64,000 nt of DNA, from assembly GCF_039541855.1 (NCBI RefSeq), contig NZ_BAABHA010000002.1, positions 434,001 through 498,000 of the forward strand. Direction: 5' to 3'. This document shows, one piece after another, positions 52,026 through 60,710 of this stretch (its first letter is position 1; every line of letters starts with the position of its first letter). The stretch is from Solirubrum koreensis (GTDB lineage Bacteria; Bacteroidota; Bacteroidia; Cytophagales; Hymenobacteraceae). The position numbers and the translations under genes were made by a program. The notes under the pieces are model-generated. The model saw only the letters and a list, made by a program, of their open reading frames with translations, had not been told where the DNA came from and did no database searches.

Positions 52026-53777
52026 ATGCTCCAATTACTCTCGCGCGGCGTAATACTGTTGCTGGCTTCCTGCCTCATAGCCTGCTCAACGCCTACTGCT
52101 CGTACCACTTCCCCCGCCACCGTGCGGGTATGCTGGCCCCGCGACCCTGAGTCGTTAAACCCGATTGTTTGGCCCAATACTTACGCTGTTCAGCTTAACA
52201 ATCTGCTCTACCAAAGCTTGCTGGTGGTAGATGGCACCCGCAGGCAATACGTACCCTGGCTTGTTGAAAACGTACCTCAGGTAAGCCGTCGGGATTCGGT
52301 AACTGCCATTACCTACCGCCTACGCCAAGCGGCCATTTGGGATAACGGCCAGCCCATAACTGCCCGTGATGTACTGTTCACGCTGCGGCTCTTGCGCTGC
52401 CCCGGCGTACCGAACGAACGCATTGGCGTCGGTTTGTCCTTTATCCGCGACATTCAGCTCGATTCGGTTGATGCGCGCCGATTCACCTTTATATGCAACG
52501 GTTTCGCGCCCGAATACGCTACCAACAGCGGCGACTTCCCCATTTTACCAGAATACCTGCTGGACCCCAAAGGGCTTTTGCGTGAAGTGCCGCTGGCCGA
52601 GTTAAGCCAGTCATCCTTATCGGCGGGAAGCCAACGCATTTGCCAGGCCTTTGCGGAACAATACAACCGGCCCGAACAGTGGCGCGACCCGCAGCACGTA
52701 CGCGGCAGCGGCCCGTACGAGCTGGAATCGTGGCAGACCGGCCAGAAGCTGGTACTCCGCCGCAAAGCCACATGGTGGGCCGACCAGTTGCAGCCAGCGC
52801 CACCGATGCTGGTAGCCCGCCCCACCCGCCTGGAGTTTCACATTATTCCCGACCCCACCACGGCCCTGCTCGCCCTGCGCCGCGGCGACGTGGATGTGTA
52901 CCCGAACGTACCGGCGGCCGATTTCCAACGACTGCAGAACTCCCCTCAGGCTGGTCAATTCCAATTCTTTGCGCCTGCTTCTTACCGCATGCTTGTACTG
53001 GAAATGAACGTGCAGCGGCCAATTATCCGTGACGCGGCTACACGCCAAGCGCTGCTGCACTTGATTGATGTGCCCGCTTTAATGCGAGCCACGCAAAACC
53101 AGCCGGCCCGGCGCACAGTCAGCATCATCAGCCCGCTTGAGAAGTGGGCGTATAACGACAGCCTCCCCCTACGCACTTACGCGCCTCAACGCGCTGCCTC
53201 CCTGTTGCGGCAAGCGGGTTGGCAGCGCACCAGCACTACCTGGCAGCGCCGCACCGCCTCGGGCAAAACCGAGGAACTGGCCCCACGGCTTCATTACCGG
53301 GCCGGGGAGAGAACCTTGGAAACGGCTGCGTTGCAATTCCAGCAGGCCGCCGCAAAGGAGGGCATTCGGTTAACGCTGCTCCCCAGCGAGGCGTCGCTGC
53401 TTGCGGAACTGCGCCGAAAGGGCAACTACGAATTGGTATTCCGCACTTTTTATGGCAACCCGTTTTCCTACGACCTGCGGCAGGTGCTGCACACCAACAG
53501 CATTGGGGTGCCCGGCGGTAACACTTCCGGTTTCGGCACCAAAAGCTCCGATGCCTTATTAGAGATGATAGCAACTGCCGAAGACTCTATGCAGAAAGCC
53601 AAGTTATTGCGGCGTTTGCAATCCGTTCTTTACCAAGAAGCGCCGCTGAACCCACTGTTCTTCGAGCCAAACCGGTTGATTGTAGCCAAACGCTTTGCTG
53701 ACATTCGGCCTGCCGGACCCGAGCCCGGGTATAATCTGGCGTCCTTCTCGGAGTCTACTCCCCCTAACAAACGGTAA
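52026..53777 (+). CDS. ABC transporter substrate-binding lipoprotein (oligopeptide type)
   Basis: A 583-residue SBP_bac_5 family protein. The lipobox LIAC gives lipid-modified Cys20. Conserved parts: VCWPRDPESLNPIVWPN, LLYQSLLVVDG, AIWDNGQPITARDVLFTLR, RGSGPYELESWQTGQKLVLR, and IIPDPTTALLALRRGDVDVYP. It would capture peptides outside the inner membrane for the two permeases that follow. An in-frame ATG upstream exists; the ATG at 52026 gives the signal peptide. Followed 5 bases later by the first permease. Confidence 0.93.
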   Translation: MLQLLSRGVILLLASCLIACSTPTARTTSPATVRVCWPRDPESLNPIVWPNTYAVQLNNLLYQSLLVVDGTRRQYVPWLVENVPQVSRRDSVTAITYRLRQAAIWDNGQPITARDVLFTLRLLRCPGVPNERIGVGLSFIRDIQLDSVDARRFTFICNGFAPEYATNSGDFPILPEYLLDPKGLLREVPLAELSQSSLSAGSQRICQAFAEQYNRPEQWRDPQHVRGSGPYELESWQTGQKLVLRRKATWWADQLQPAPPMLVARPTRLEFHIIPDPTTALLALRRGDVDVYPNVPAADFQRLQNSPQAGQFQFFAPASYRMLVLEMNVQRPIIRDAATRQALLHLIDVPALMRATQNQPARRTVSIISPLEKWAYNDSLPLRTYAPQRAASLLRQAGWQRTSTTWQRRTASGKTEELAPRLHYRAGERTLETAALQFQQAAAKEGIRLTLLPSEASLLAELRRKGNYELVFRTFYGNPFSYDLRQVLHTNSIGVPGGNTSGFGTKSSDALLEMIATAEDSMQKAKLLRRLQSVLYQEAPLNPLFFEPNRLIVAKRFADIRPAGPEPGYNLASFSESTPPNKR

Positions 53778-53782
53778 GCAGC

Positions 53783-54796
53783 ATGGGGCGCTTGGTATGG
53801 ATACGTCTCCAGCGCGCAATACCGGCTTTGTGGCTGGTTCTTTCGGTCATTTTCTTGATGAGCAGGTCCTTGCCGCCGACGCGGATAGCCGCCGACGAAA
53901 GTCGTCTGTCGGCCGCTCCTGCTGCGGCGCAGGCGCAGGCCGAAACACGCTATCAGGAGCGTTTGGGCCTGAACCTGCCGCTGTTTTATTTGCGGGTGGC
54001 CCCATTGCGCTGGTACGGGCTCGATAACCAATACCATCGTTGGTTACAAGCTTTGGTTCAAGGAAACTTGGGCCGTTCGTACCGCGATGAACGCCCCGTC
54101 ACCGTTTTACTGGCAGAAGCACTTCGGATGACGTTTCCGCTTACAGCTTTGGCTTTCGTTGCTGCTGCGGTTTCAGCCGTATTCATGACCCTCGAAATGG
54201 CCGTGCGCCCGGTAATGCGGCGCTGGGTACTGCTTTTACTGCATCTGCTAGAGGCTTTGCCGCTATTTCTGGTGGGCACTCTGTTGCTGCTGCTGTTGGC
54301 AAACCCCGATGCCCTGGCGCTTTTTCCGGCCTACGGCATGGGCTATAACAACCCCGATACTGGTGTTTCCCTAACTCAGCTGGCTTACCTTTTTCTGCCC
54401 GTCGTTTGCTTGGTTTTGGCAGCTCTTCCAGCCCTGGTCATTCCTTTAGATGCGGCCTTGCAGCAAAACTGGCAGCAGCCCTACTTGGTAACGGCTCGTG
54501 CCAAGGGCCTATCAGTTCGACAGGCTTGGTGGCGGCATGCTTTCCCAAACGCCCTGCTTCCCTTGCTCACACGCCTCACCGACATGGTACCAACTTTGGT
54601 AGGCGGAGCGGTAGTGGTGGAATTGCTGTTTGCTCTTCCGGGCGCTGGCCGCTTATTGCTCGATGCCGCGGCCAGTCGTGATTATCCCGTATTGCTGGGC
54701 GGAGTGTTACTGACGGCATTGGTGCGTTTGCTGGCATGGTTGGCCGCCGACGTGCTGTATGCAGTAGTAGACCCACGCCTGCGCACGGCAGCATGA
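53783..54796 (+). CDS. ABC transporter permease (DppB/OppB type)
   Basis: A 337-residue inner-membrane permease. N-terminal helix (IPALWLVLSVIFLMSRSLPP), a periplasmic part with YQERLGLNLPLFYL and GNLGRSYRDERPV, then five helices. The EAA loop YLVTARAKGLSVRQAWWRHA contacts the ATPase. Overlaps the next gene by four bases (ATGA), so the two permeases are translated together. Confidence 0.93.
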   Translation: MGRLVWIRLQRAIPALWLVLSVIFLMSRSLPPTRIAADESRLSAAPAAAQAQAETRYQERLGLNLPLFYLRVAPLRWYGLDNQYHRWLQALVQGNLGRSYRDERPVTVLLAEALRMTFPLTALAFVAAAVSAVFMTLEMAVRPVMRRWVLLLLHLLEALPLFLVGTLLLLLLANPDALALFPAYGMGYNNPDTGVSLTQLAYLFLPVVCLVLAALPALVIPLDAALQQNWQQPYLVTARAKGLSVRQAWWRHAFPNALLPLLTRLTDMVPTLVGGAVVVELLFALPGAGRLLLDAAASRDYPVLLGGVLLTALVRLLAWLAADVLYAVVDPRLRTAA

Positions 54797-55755
54797 AGCA
54801 CCATTCACAATACTTTTGGCTCCGGTACGCTGCGTTAACGTGGTTGCTGCTATTGCTTGCGGCGGCCGCAGCAGCGCACTGGATGCCCCTGCCCTGGGCA
54901 GCCGGGCAGTTGGATCTGCAATACATAGCCACTGCGCCAGGTGGCACCCATTATCTTGGCACCGACCCTTATGGCCGGGATGTTCTGGCGGAATTACTAG
55001 CCGGAGCTTTCGGCATATTAACTATTTCCTTACCAGCCGCTTTGCTTGCCACAACAATAGGCGTTGCTCTGGGAATAGGTGCGGGGTTCTGGGGCAACCA
55101 TGGCGTACGGCATCAACTAACCGACTGGCTGAGCCTGGCAATACCTTTTTGCGCGTGGTTAGTTACCGGGTCGGTTGTTCCAACGGCAGTAGCCGCTGCG
55201 GTGGGTGGTGGCAGCTGTTGGGTGGCCCGCCAGATCGGAACGCAGCTACGTGTTAGCCTGCCACTGGCCGACGCGGTAGTTGCCCTCATGCTGTTACTCA
55301 ACTCCGTGCCCCGCATGATACTACTATTGGCAATTAGTTCTGTGTGGGTCCAGGGTCCGCTGTCCTTAATAATACTATTGGCACTTACCGGTTGGCCCGG
55401 CACGGCCCGCATTGCTCGTGCCGAAGCGCTCCGCACCGTTTCCCTACCGTTCGTTGAGTCAGCGCGTGCCGTTGGCCTTTCCAACTGGCGTATTTTGATT
55501 AAGCACATCCTGCTGCCAGCTTGGCCAGTTCTCCGCAGCCTGTTTCCGCTAAATCTAAGCTTGTGCCTGACGCTGCAAACCACCCTCTCATTTCTGGGCT
55601 TGGGAGTGTCGGTAGATACGGCGGATTGGGGGCGTCTGCTGGCCTCTTCCCGCCTCGAGCCTGGCGCCTGGTGGCTGATTGCTTTTCCAGGCGGTGTGTT
55701 GGCGGCTACTATTCTGGCGTTGCGTTTTGGTTTTGCTAGCCCACCCAACCGCTGA
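54793..55755 (+). CDS. ABC transporter permease (DppC/OppC type)
   Basis: A 320-residue permease. GTHYLGTDPYGRDVLAELLA is the DppC hallmark after the first helix. The EAA loop is EALRTVSLPFVESARAVGLS, and FLGLGVSVDTADWGRLL is near the C-terminus. No DppD/F-type ATPase follows; the next 460 bases hold no such gene, and the next gene is ftsH on the other strand. The ATPase must be encoded elsewhere. Confidence 0.93.
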   Translation: MKHHSQYFWLRYAALTWLLLLLAAAAAAHWMPLPWAAGQLDLQYIATAPGGTHYLGTDPYGRDVLAELLAGAFGILTISLPAALLATTIGVALGIGAGFWGNHGVRHQLTDWLSLAIPFCAWLVTGSVVPTAVAAAVGGGSCWVARQIGTQLRVSLPLADAVVALMLLLNSVPRMILLLAISSVWVQGPLSLIILLALTGWPGTARIARAEALRTVSLPFVESARAVGLSNWRILIKHILLPAWPVLRSLFPLNLSLCLTLQTTLSFLGLGVSVDTADWGRLLASSRLEPGAWWLIAFPGGVLAATILALRFGFASPPNR

Positions 55756-56102
55756 AATACATTAGCCTTTTGTCACAAACCACCTGAATTTTTACAAAGT
55801 AGCACTGAAGCAACAAGGCGTACCCACTCATTATTCAACACTAATCCCTAAACCACCCTCTACCACCAGCACCAAAAAGCATTTTTATGCTGTCACAGGC
55901 ACAAGCACTTCTTCCTTTATTGAGCCTGAATCGCGCCGTAATGTTGTATCAGCAAAGGCGCTAATCCTCCAGGCAGGGAAGCTTAGCCACCGGAGCTAAA
56001 GGCAGAAATTTTACTATTAACGTGCTTATACAAGCGGGCAGGTGGGCAACTGAAAAAAGGTCCTGAACCGCAGTGAGTTCTTGCGTAAATTAAGGTGTGT
56101 GA
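55756..56102. other. Region after the importer genes
   Basis: No gene of normal size. TTTTGTCACA recurs at 55768. A 25-residue frame at 55887-55964 (MLSQAQALLPLLSLNRAVML) is open and leucine-rich; it may be chance. There are no strong terminator hairpins until 56103. Confidence 0.35.
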
Positions 56103-56131
56103 AAAACCCGCTGGTAATGCCAGCGGGTTTT
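56103..56131 (+). terminator. Terminator, probably of the importer operon
   Basis: AAAACCCGCTGG/CCAGCGGGTTTT around loop TAATG, with A residues before and TTTT after the stem. It lies about 350 bases after the last permease gene. Confidence 0.7.
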
Positions 56132-56143
56132 CTGCGTTAATGG

Positions 56144-56218
56144 AACTTCCGCTTGCACCAATAGAAAAGGCCGCCTCTGTAGTAGAGGCGGCCTTTTCTA
56201 TTGGTGCAAGCGGAAGTT
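56144..56218. terminator. Bidirectional hairpin, 35-bp perfect stem
   Basis: Arms 56144-56178 and 56184-56218 are exact reverse complements with a 5-base loop. The stem contains TAGAAAAGGCCGCCTC and its complement. It overlaps the first base of the ftsH stop codon and forms its terminator, while protecting against read-through from the importer side. Confidence 0.8.
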
Positions 56219-58361
56219 ATACGTCGGAAGAAACGGCGCTGCCCGAGGGTATTCCTTGTGTGCCGGCCGTACCGTCAACCGGTTGGCCACTGCCGTTGGG
56301 AATGCCTGGCAGGTTCAGGTCGGGCAAGTCGTTGCCCAACGGCACTGCATTGGGGTGCTCTTGCTTGCGCTGGCTCAGCGTATCACTGCGGTCGGTGCCG
56401 GCAGTATGAGCCTGGTAAGTAGTTTGCGTGTCGAAAGGGCGTGGGCCTACCAAACGCTCAAGGTCGTCCTGCAGCAGGATTTCTTTTTCCAGCAGCTCCT
56501 GCGCTACAATTTCCAACTCGCGGCTGCGCTCGGTGAGCAACTGCTTGGTACGGATGTAGGCGTTTTCGATGATGGTGCGTACTTCCTCGTCAATCATCTG
56601 CGCCGTGGCTTCGGAGTACGGTTTGCTGAAACCGTACTCGTTCTGCCCTTTCGAGTCATAGAACGAGATGTTGCCCAGCTTCAGGTTCATACCGTACATC
56701 GTCACGATGCTGTACGCCATTTTGGTAATGCGCTCCAGATCAGACAATGCTCCGGTCGAAATCTTACCGAACACTAGTTCCTCGGCGGCCCGGCCACCCA
56801 GGGCCATGCACATTTCGTCGGTCAGCTGCTCGGTGTTGTACAGGAACTGCTCTTTAGGCAGGTACTGTGCGTAACCCAGCGCCGCAACGCCGCGGGGTAC
56901 AATACTCACCTTTACCAACGGATCGGCGTGCTCGAGGAACCAGCCGGCAATGGCGTGACCGGCTTCGTGGTAAGCCACGATCTTCTTTTCCTCGGGGCTG
57001 ATGATCTTGTTCTTCTTCTCCAAGCCACCAATCACGCGGTCAACGGCATCGGTGAAGTCCTGCATGGTCACCATCTTCTTGTCGCGACGGGCGGCAATGA
57101 GGGCGGCTTCGTTGCAGACGTTGGCAATTTCGGCGCCGGCAAAACCGGGGGTTTGGGCCGCCAGCTTCCGCGCATCCACATCGGGGCCGAGGGTAAGCGG
57201 CTTGAGGTGTACCTGGAAAATCTCGGTACGGCCGTTAATATCCGGCTTGTCAATGCTGATCTGACGGTCGAAACGACCGGGGCGCAACAGGGCCGAATCC
57301 AGAGTATCGGGACGGTTGGTGGCGGCCAGAATGATAACACCCGAGTCGGTACCGAAACCGTCCATTTCCACCAGCAGCGAGTTCAGCGTGTTTTCACGCT
57401 CGTCGTTGCCGCCGGGCATGTTACCACGCGACCGGCTGCGGCCGATGGCGTCGATTTCGTCGATAAAGATGATGCAGGGCGCCTTGGCCTTGGCTTGCTT
57501 AAACAGGTCGCGTACCCGGGCTGCGCCCACGCCCACAAACATTTCCACAAAGTCGGAGCCCGACAGCGAGAAGAATGGCACGTCGGCTTCGCCAGCTACG
57601 GCTTTAGCCAGCAAGGTTTTACCGGTACCGGGAGGACCTACCAGCAAAGCACCCTTTGGTATTTTACCACCGAGGATGGTGAATTTGGATGGGTTCTTCA
57701 GGAATTCAACGATTTCCTGCACCTCCTCCTTGGCTTCTTCCAGTCCGGCTACGTCCTTGAAGGTAATCTTCACTTTGTCGCCGCCTTCGAAGAGGGCTGC
57801 CCGGCTTTTGCCGATGTTGAAGATCTGGCCACCGGGACCGGCGGCGCCACTCATACGGCGCATCAGGAACCAGAAACCTACCAACAGCAGCAGGAAAAAG
57901 CCCCAGCTGGCAAAAATATCGGTCACGCTCTGGCGCGTATCCACGTTCAAGCCCACCTGCTGGTCGGCCGGAATGGTGGCGCGGAGCTTGTCGTAGTCTT
58001 CCTTAAACGACTTGCCGTCGATGACGCGGAAGGTGTATTGCGGGCCTTGCTCGAACGCCAGCGGACCGCGGTTACGCATGTCGCGGCGGTACTTGTCGTT
58101 CTGCATGGCCTCCGGCTTCAACGTTACGTCCACCGACCGGTCATTGACCAGGGTAATGGTTTTCACGTCGCCGTCTTTGAGCATCTGCTCAAAGCGTTGC
58201 TGGTTTATTTCAACGGCATTGCTGCTTTTGTTCAGGTAAAACAACCCGAACACCAGCACCGCCAGGCCGAGCAGCACCCACAGCTGCATACCGGGGCGCG
58301 GGGCGCCGGGCGTGGGCAGCATGGGTTTTTTCTTTTTCGGAGAAGGAGTGTTATCTGGCAT
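56217..58361 (-). CDS. ftsH: ATP-dependent zinc metalloprotease FtsH
   Basis: A 714-residue membrane-anchored AAA+ protease degrading damaged and short-lived membrane and cytosolic proteins. N-terminal helix (MQLWVLLGLAVLVFGLFYL), periplasmic domain, second helix near residue 150 (FLLLLVGFWFLMRRMSG), AAA domain with GPPGTGKTLLAKA (about 241-253) and DEIDAIGRSR, SRH region ATNRPDTLDSALLRPGRFD, and protease domain with HEAGH at 465-469. The C-terminal tail is variable and disordered. Shares the rsfS-ftsH order common in Bacteroidota; a long hairpin follows its stop. Confidence 0.97.
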   Translation of the reverse strand: MPDNTPSPKKKKPMLPTPGAPRPGMQLWVLLGLAVLVFGLFYLNKSSNAVEINQQRFEQMLKDGDVKTITLVNDRSVDVTLKPEAMQNDKYRRDMRNRGPLAFEQGPQYTFRVIDGKSFKEDYDKLRATIPADQQVGLNVDTRQSVTDIFASWGFFLLLLVGFWFLMRRMSGAAGPGGQIFNIGKSRAALFEGGDKVKITFKDVAGLEEAKEEVQEIVEFLKNPSKFTILGGKIPKGALLVGPPGTGKTLLAKAVAGEADVPFFSLSGSDFVEMFVGVGAARVRDLFKQAKAKAPCIIFIDEIDAIGRSRSRGNMPGGNDERENTLNSLLVEMDGFGTDSGVIILAATNRPDTLDSALLRPGRFDRQISIDKPDINGRTEIFQVHLKPLTLGPDVDARKLAAQTPGFAGAEIANVCNEAALIAARRDKKMVTMQDFTDAVDRVIGGLEKKNKIISPEEKKIVAYHEAGHAIAGWFLEHADPLVKVSIVPRGVAALGYAQYLPKEQFLYNTEQLTDEMCMALGGRAAEELVFGKISTGALSDLERITKMAYSIVTMYGMNLKLGNISFYDSKGQNEYGFSKPYSEATAQMIDEEVRTIIENAYIRTKQLLTERSRELEIVAQELLEKEILLQDDLERLVGPRPFDTQTTYQAHTAGTDRSDTLSQRKQEHPNAVPLGNDLPDLNLPGIPNGSGQPVDGTAGTQGIPSGSAVSSDV

Positions 58362-58503
58362 GTACTAAGTAAGTCTTCGACAGAAGAAAGGATACGGGGT
58401 TGAACAGGCCGCCTAAGCGGAATGTTCACCCCCGTGAGGTTTGCTGAGGCTAACGAACAGGCAAGGAATTTACTTTACCTATTTCGCTATGCAGCCCCAG
58501 AAA

Positions 58504-58890
58504 TTATTTCACCGCCGTTTCCTCCTCGATGTAGGAAATTTCGGCGTCGCCCCAAAGCTCTTCAAGCGCGTAGAAGGAACGACGGTCGCGCAGGAACACG
58601 TGCACCACTACATCCACGTAGTCGAGCAGAATCCACTCGCGGTTTAGGCGGCCTTCGCTTTGCCAGGGACTTTGGCCGGTAGCTTTCTCTACCTCTTCCT
58701 CCACCGAACGGGCAATGGCATCGAGCTGGGTATCGGACGAAGCCGAGCAAACGATAAAATAATCGGCTACGGCATTTTTAAGGTGTTTGAGATTGAGCAC
58801 CACAATGTCGACGGCTTTTTTTTCTTGCATGCCGCGCACCACGATGTCTGCCAAGTTGTCCGAATCCTGCCGAACCGGGGAAATTTTCAT
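58504..58890 (-). CDS. rsfS: Ribosome silencing factor RsfS
   Basis: A 128-residue RsfS/Iojap protein that binds ribosomal protein L14 and blocks subunit joining in starvation. Conserved parts are AVDIVVLNLKHLKNAVADYF, ASSDTQLDAIARSVEEEVEK and GRLNREWILLDYVDVVVHVF with the final FYALEELWGDAE. The start ATG at 58890 leaves only a short space to the divergent birA. It likely shares a transcript with ftsH downstream. Confidence 0.95.
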   Translation of the reverse strand: MKISPVRQDSDNLADIVVRGMQEKKAVDIVVLNLKHLKNAVADYFIVCSASSDTQLDAIARSVEEEVEKATGQSPWQSEGRLNREWILLDYVDVVVHVFLRDRRSFYALEELWGDAEISYIEEETAVK

Positions 58891-58931
58891 AAGAGAAAGT
58901 AGGTTTGTCAACACAAAGTAGAAAAAAACGG

Positions 58932-59696
58932 GTGGAGAAAATCAGTCCCCAAACCCTTTTCACGGGCCAACAAGTGCTGTGGTTGCCCGAATGTGGGTCC
59001 ACGAACACCGAAGCACGCGAATTGATTGGCCAAAACCGCGCCACCGAGGGCTGTACCGTCATAACGGACTGCCAAACGGCGGGCCGCGGCCAACGGGGCA
59101 ATACCTGGGAAGCCCTTCCCGGCGAGAACCTCACCCTGTCGGTGGTGTGGCGGCCGGTGTTTCTGGCTGCCACGGCGCAGTTCCGGTTGAACCTGGCCGT
59201 GGCCCTGGCCGTGCACGATTGGGCGCAGGGCCTGCTGGGTCCCGACCCAGCCCTGCGCGTGAAGTGGCCCAACGACCTGTTTTACCACGAACAAAAGCTG
59301 GGCGGCATCCTGATTGAGAACACACTTAACGGTTCACAAATTCACTGGAGTGTGGTGGGAATTGGACTTAATGTGAATCAGGTAAACTTTGGCGTGACTA
59401 CGGCTACCTCGCTGGCTTTATTGAAAGGCCACGCGTTTGGCTTACCGCCACTGGCCGAGAAGCTGCTTGAATGCTTAGAGCGACGGTACCTGCAGCTACG
59501 TGGCGGCCAGCACCCGGCCTTGCACGCGGAGTATTTGAGCAAGCTATACCGTTTTCAGGAGTGGCACCACTTCGGGGTAAACGGGCAGCCCACGGCGGGC
59601 CGCATTGTAAACATAACCGATGCGGGGCAGCTGGTGCTGGAGCAAACTAACGGCCAGATGCGGAGTTTTGGACTGCAGGAAATCCGGCATCTATAA
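58932..59696 (+). CDS. birA: Biotin-[acetyl-CoA-carboxylase] ligase (no HTH domain)
   Basis: A 254-residue biotin protein ligase that attaches biotin to carboxylase carrier domains. Motifs are CGSTNTEARELI, QTAGRGQRGNTWEA (biotinyl-adenylate loop), RVKWPNDLFYHEQKLGGILIE and VVGIGLNVNQ. It has no N-terminal DNA-binding domain, so it is not a repressor. No ATG is near. GTG at 58932 gives MEKISPQTLFTG; a TTG at 58905 would add nine basic residues. Divergent from rsfS. Confidence 0.92.
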   Translation: MEKISPQTLFTGQQVLWLPECGSTNTEARELIGQNRATEGCTVITDCQTAGRGQRGNTWEALPGENLTLSVVWRPVFLAATAQFRLNLAVALAVHDWAQGLLGPDPALRVKWPNDLFYHEQKLGGILIENTLNGSQIHWSVVGIGLNVNQVNFGVTTATSLALLKGHAFGLPPLAEKLLECLERRYLQLRGGQHPALHAEYLSKLYRFQEWHHFGVNGQPTAGRIVNITDAGQLVLEQTNGQMRSFGLQEIRHL

Positions 59697-59951
59697 GGCA
59701 TACCCAGCGAAAGTCAACCCATTGACTTTGAACAAAGAGGGGCTCGTAAGACTTACTTCATTGAGCCCTACCCGAGCCGTGATTAAACCTTACGTTGCTG
59801 CTGGGCTCTAAACAGCAGCCCGCCACCGCGTCAACCTAACCAACATAGGCACGGTGCTTGTCTAAGTAACTCGGCGCCTCTTTAATGCCCCGCAGTTACT
59901 ACCTTGTTTTCAAGGTGCTGCGTTAAGCAACCACCCTCCGACCTCCCTAGC

Positions 59952-60575
59952 ATGAAAACTTTTACTCGTTTGTTTTTCGCCATCGGTTTGTTGCTGCAGC
60001 TCCCGGCAGCCGCGGCCAACTTCACCATTACGGTGGGCGACAACTTTTACGCCCCGGCGGCGCTAACCATCAGCCCCGGCGACGTGGTTACGTTTCAGTG
60101 GCAATCGGGCAACCACCCCACGGTTTCCGACAACAACGCCTTCCCGACGTTTCCCATGAACTCCTCGGCCCGCACCCGCACGCTGCCGGCTTTTACCACG
60201 CCGGGCCAGTTCGCTTATCATTGCCAGGCCCATGGTGCGCCGCTGGTAGGCATGTTTGGCATAATCACCGTTTCGGCGGTGCCCACGTCCACGCTTAGCC
60301 TGCAGAATACGTCGGCGGCATTTAACGTGTACCCGAATCCGGCGCGTGGCGGCCAAGTAACGTTGAAACTGCCCGACACCAAACTCACCGGCGAGGTGCG
60401 TTTGCGGGTATCGAACATCATTGGCAGCGAAGTACGCCGGGTTTCCCTGCGCCCGGAGCTGCTGGCGGCTGGCCAAGCCGTTGATTTATCGTCGTTACCG
60501 GCGGGCATCTACTTCTGCAACCTGCTGGTTAACGACAAGGTGGTAGCTACCAAGCGCGTTACTCTTCAGGAATAA
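59952..60575 (+). CDS. Plastocyanin-like copper protein with T9SS sorting domain
   Basis: A 207-residue secreted protein: signal peptide (LFFAIGLLLQLPAAAA), a cupredoxin domain (residues 20-115) with copper ligands His in GNHPTVSDN and Cys, His and Met in YHCQAHGAPLVGM, and a C-terminal sorting domain (FNVYPNPARGGQVTLKLPD to KRVTLQE) for type IX secretion. It may carry electrons at the cell surface or bind copper. Length fits this domain pair. Terminator hairpin follows about 40 bases on. Confidence 0.92.
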   Translation: MKTFTRLFFAIGLLLQLPAAAANFTITVGDNFYAPAALTISPGDVVTFQWQSGNHPTVSDNNAFPTFPMNSSARTRTLPAFTTPGQFAYHCQAHGAPLVGMFGIITVSAVPTSTLSLQNTSAAFNVYPNPARGGQVTLKLPDTKLTGEVRLRVSNIIGSEVRRVSLRPELLAAGQAVDLSSLPAGIYFCNLLVNDKVVATKRVTLQE

Positions 60576-60617
60576 CCTAAAGCTGCCTTGGCAGGCCACT
60601 CATCAGCCGCGTTTTCG

Positions 60618-60652
60618 AAAGCAGCCGCCCCGTGGGGCGGCTGCTTTTTTTA
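60618..60652 (+). terminator. Terminator of the plastocyanin-like gene
   Basis: AAAGCAGCCGCCCC/GGGGCGGCTGCTTT with a 2-base loop and a run of T residues. A strong intrinsic terminator. Confidence 0.85.
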
Positions 60653-60710
60653 GTAGTACCGTTTGGTTGCGGGGCCGCCAGTGGGTTTGGGGTGGAGTCG
60701 TGGTGGATTT

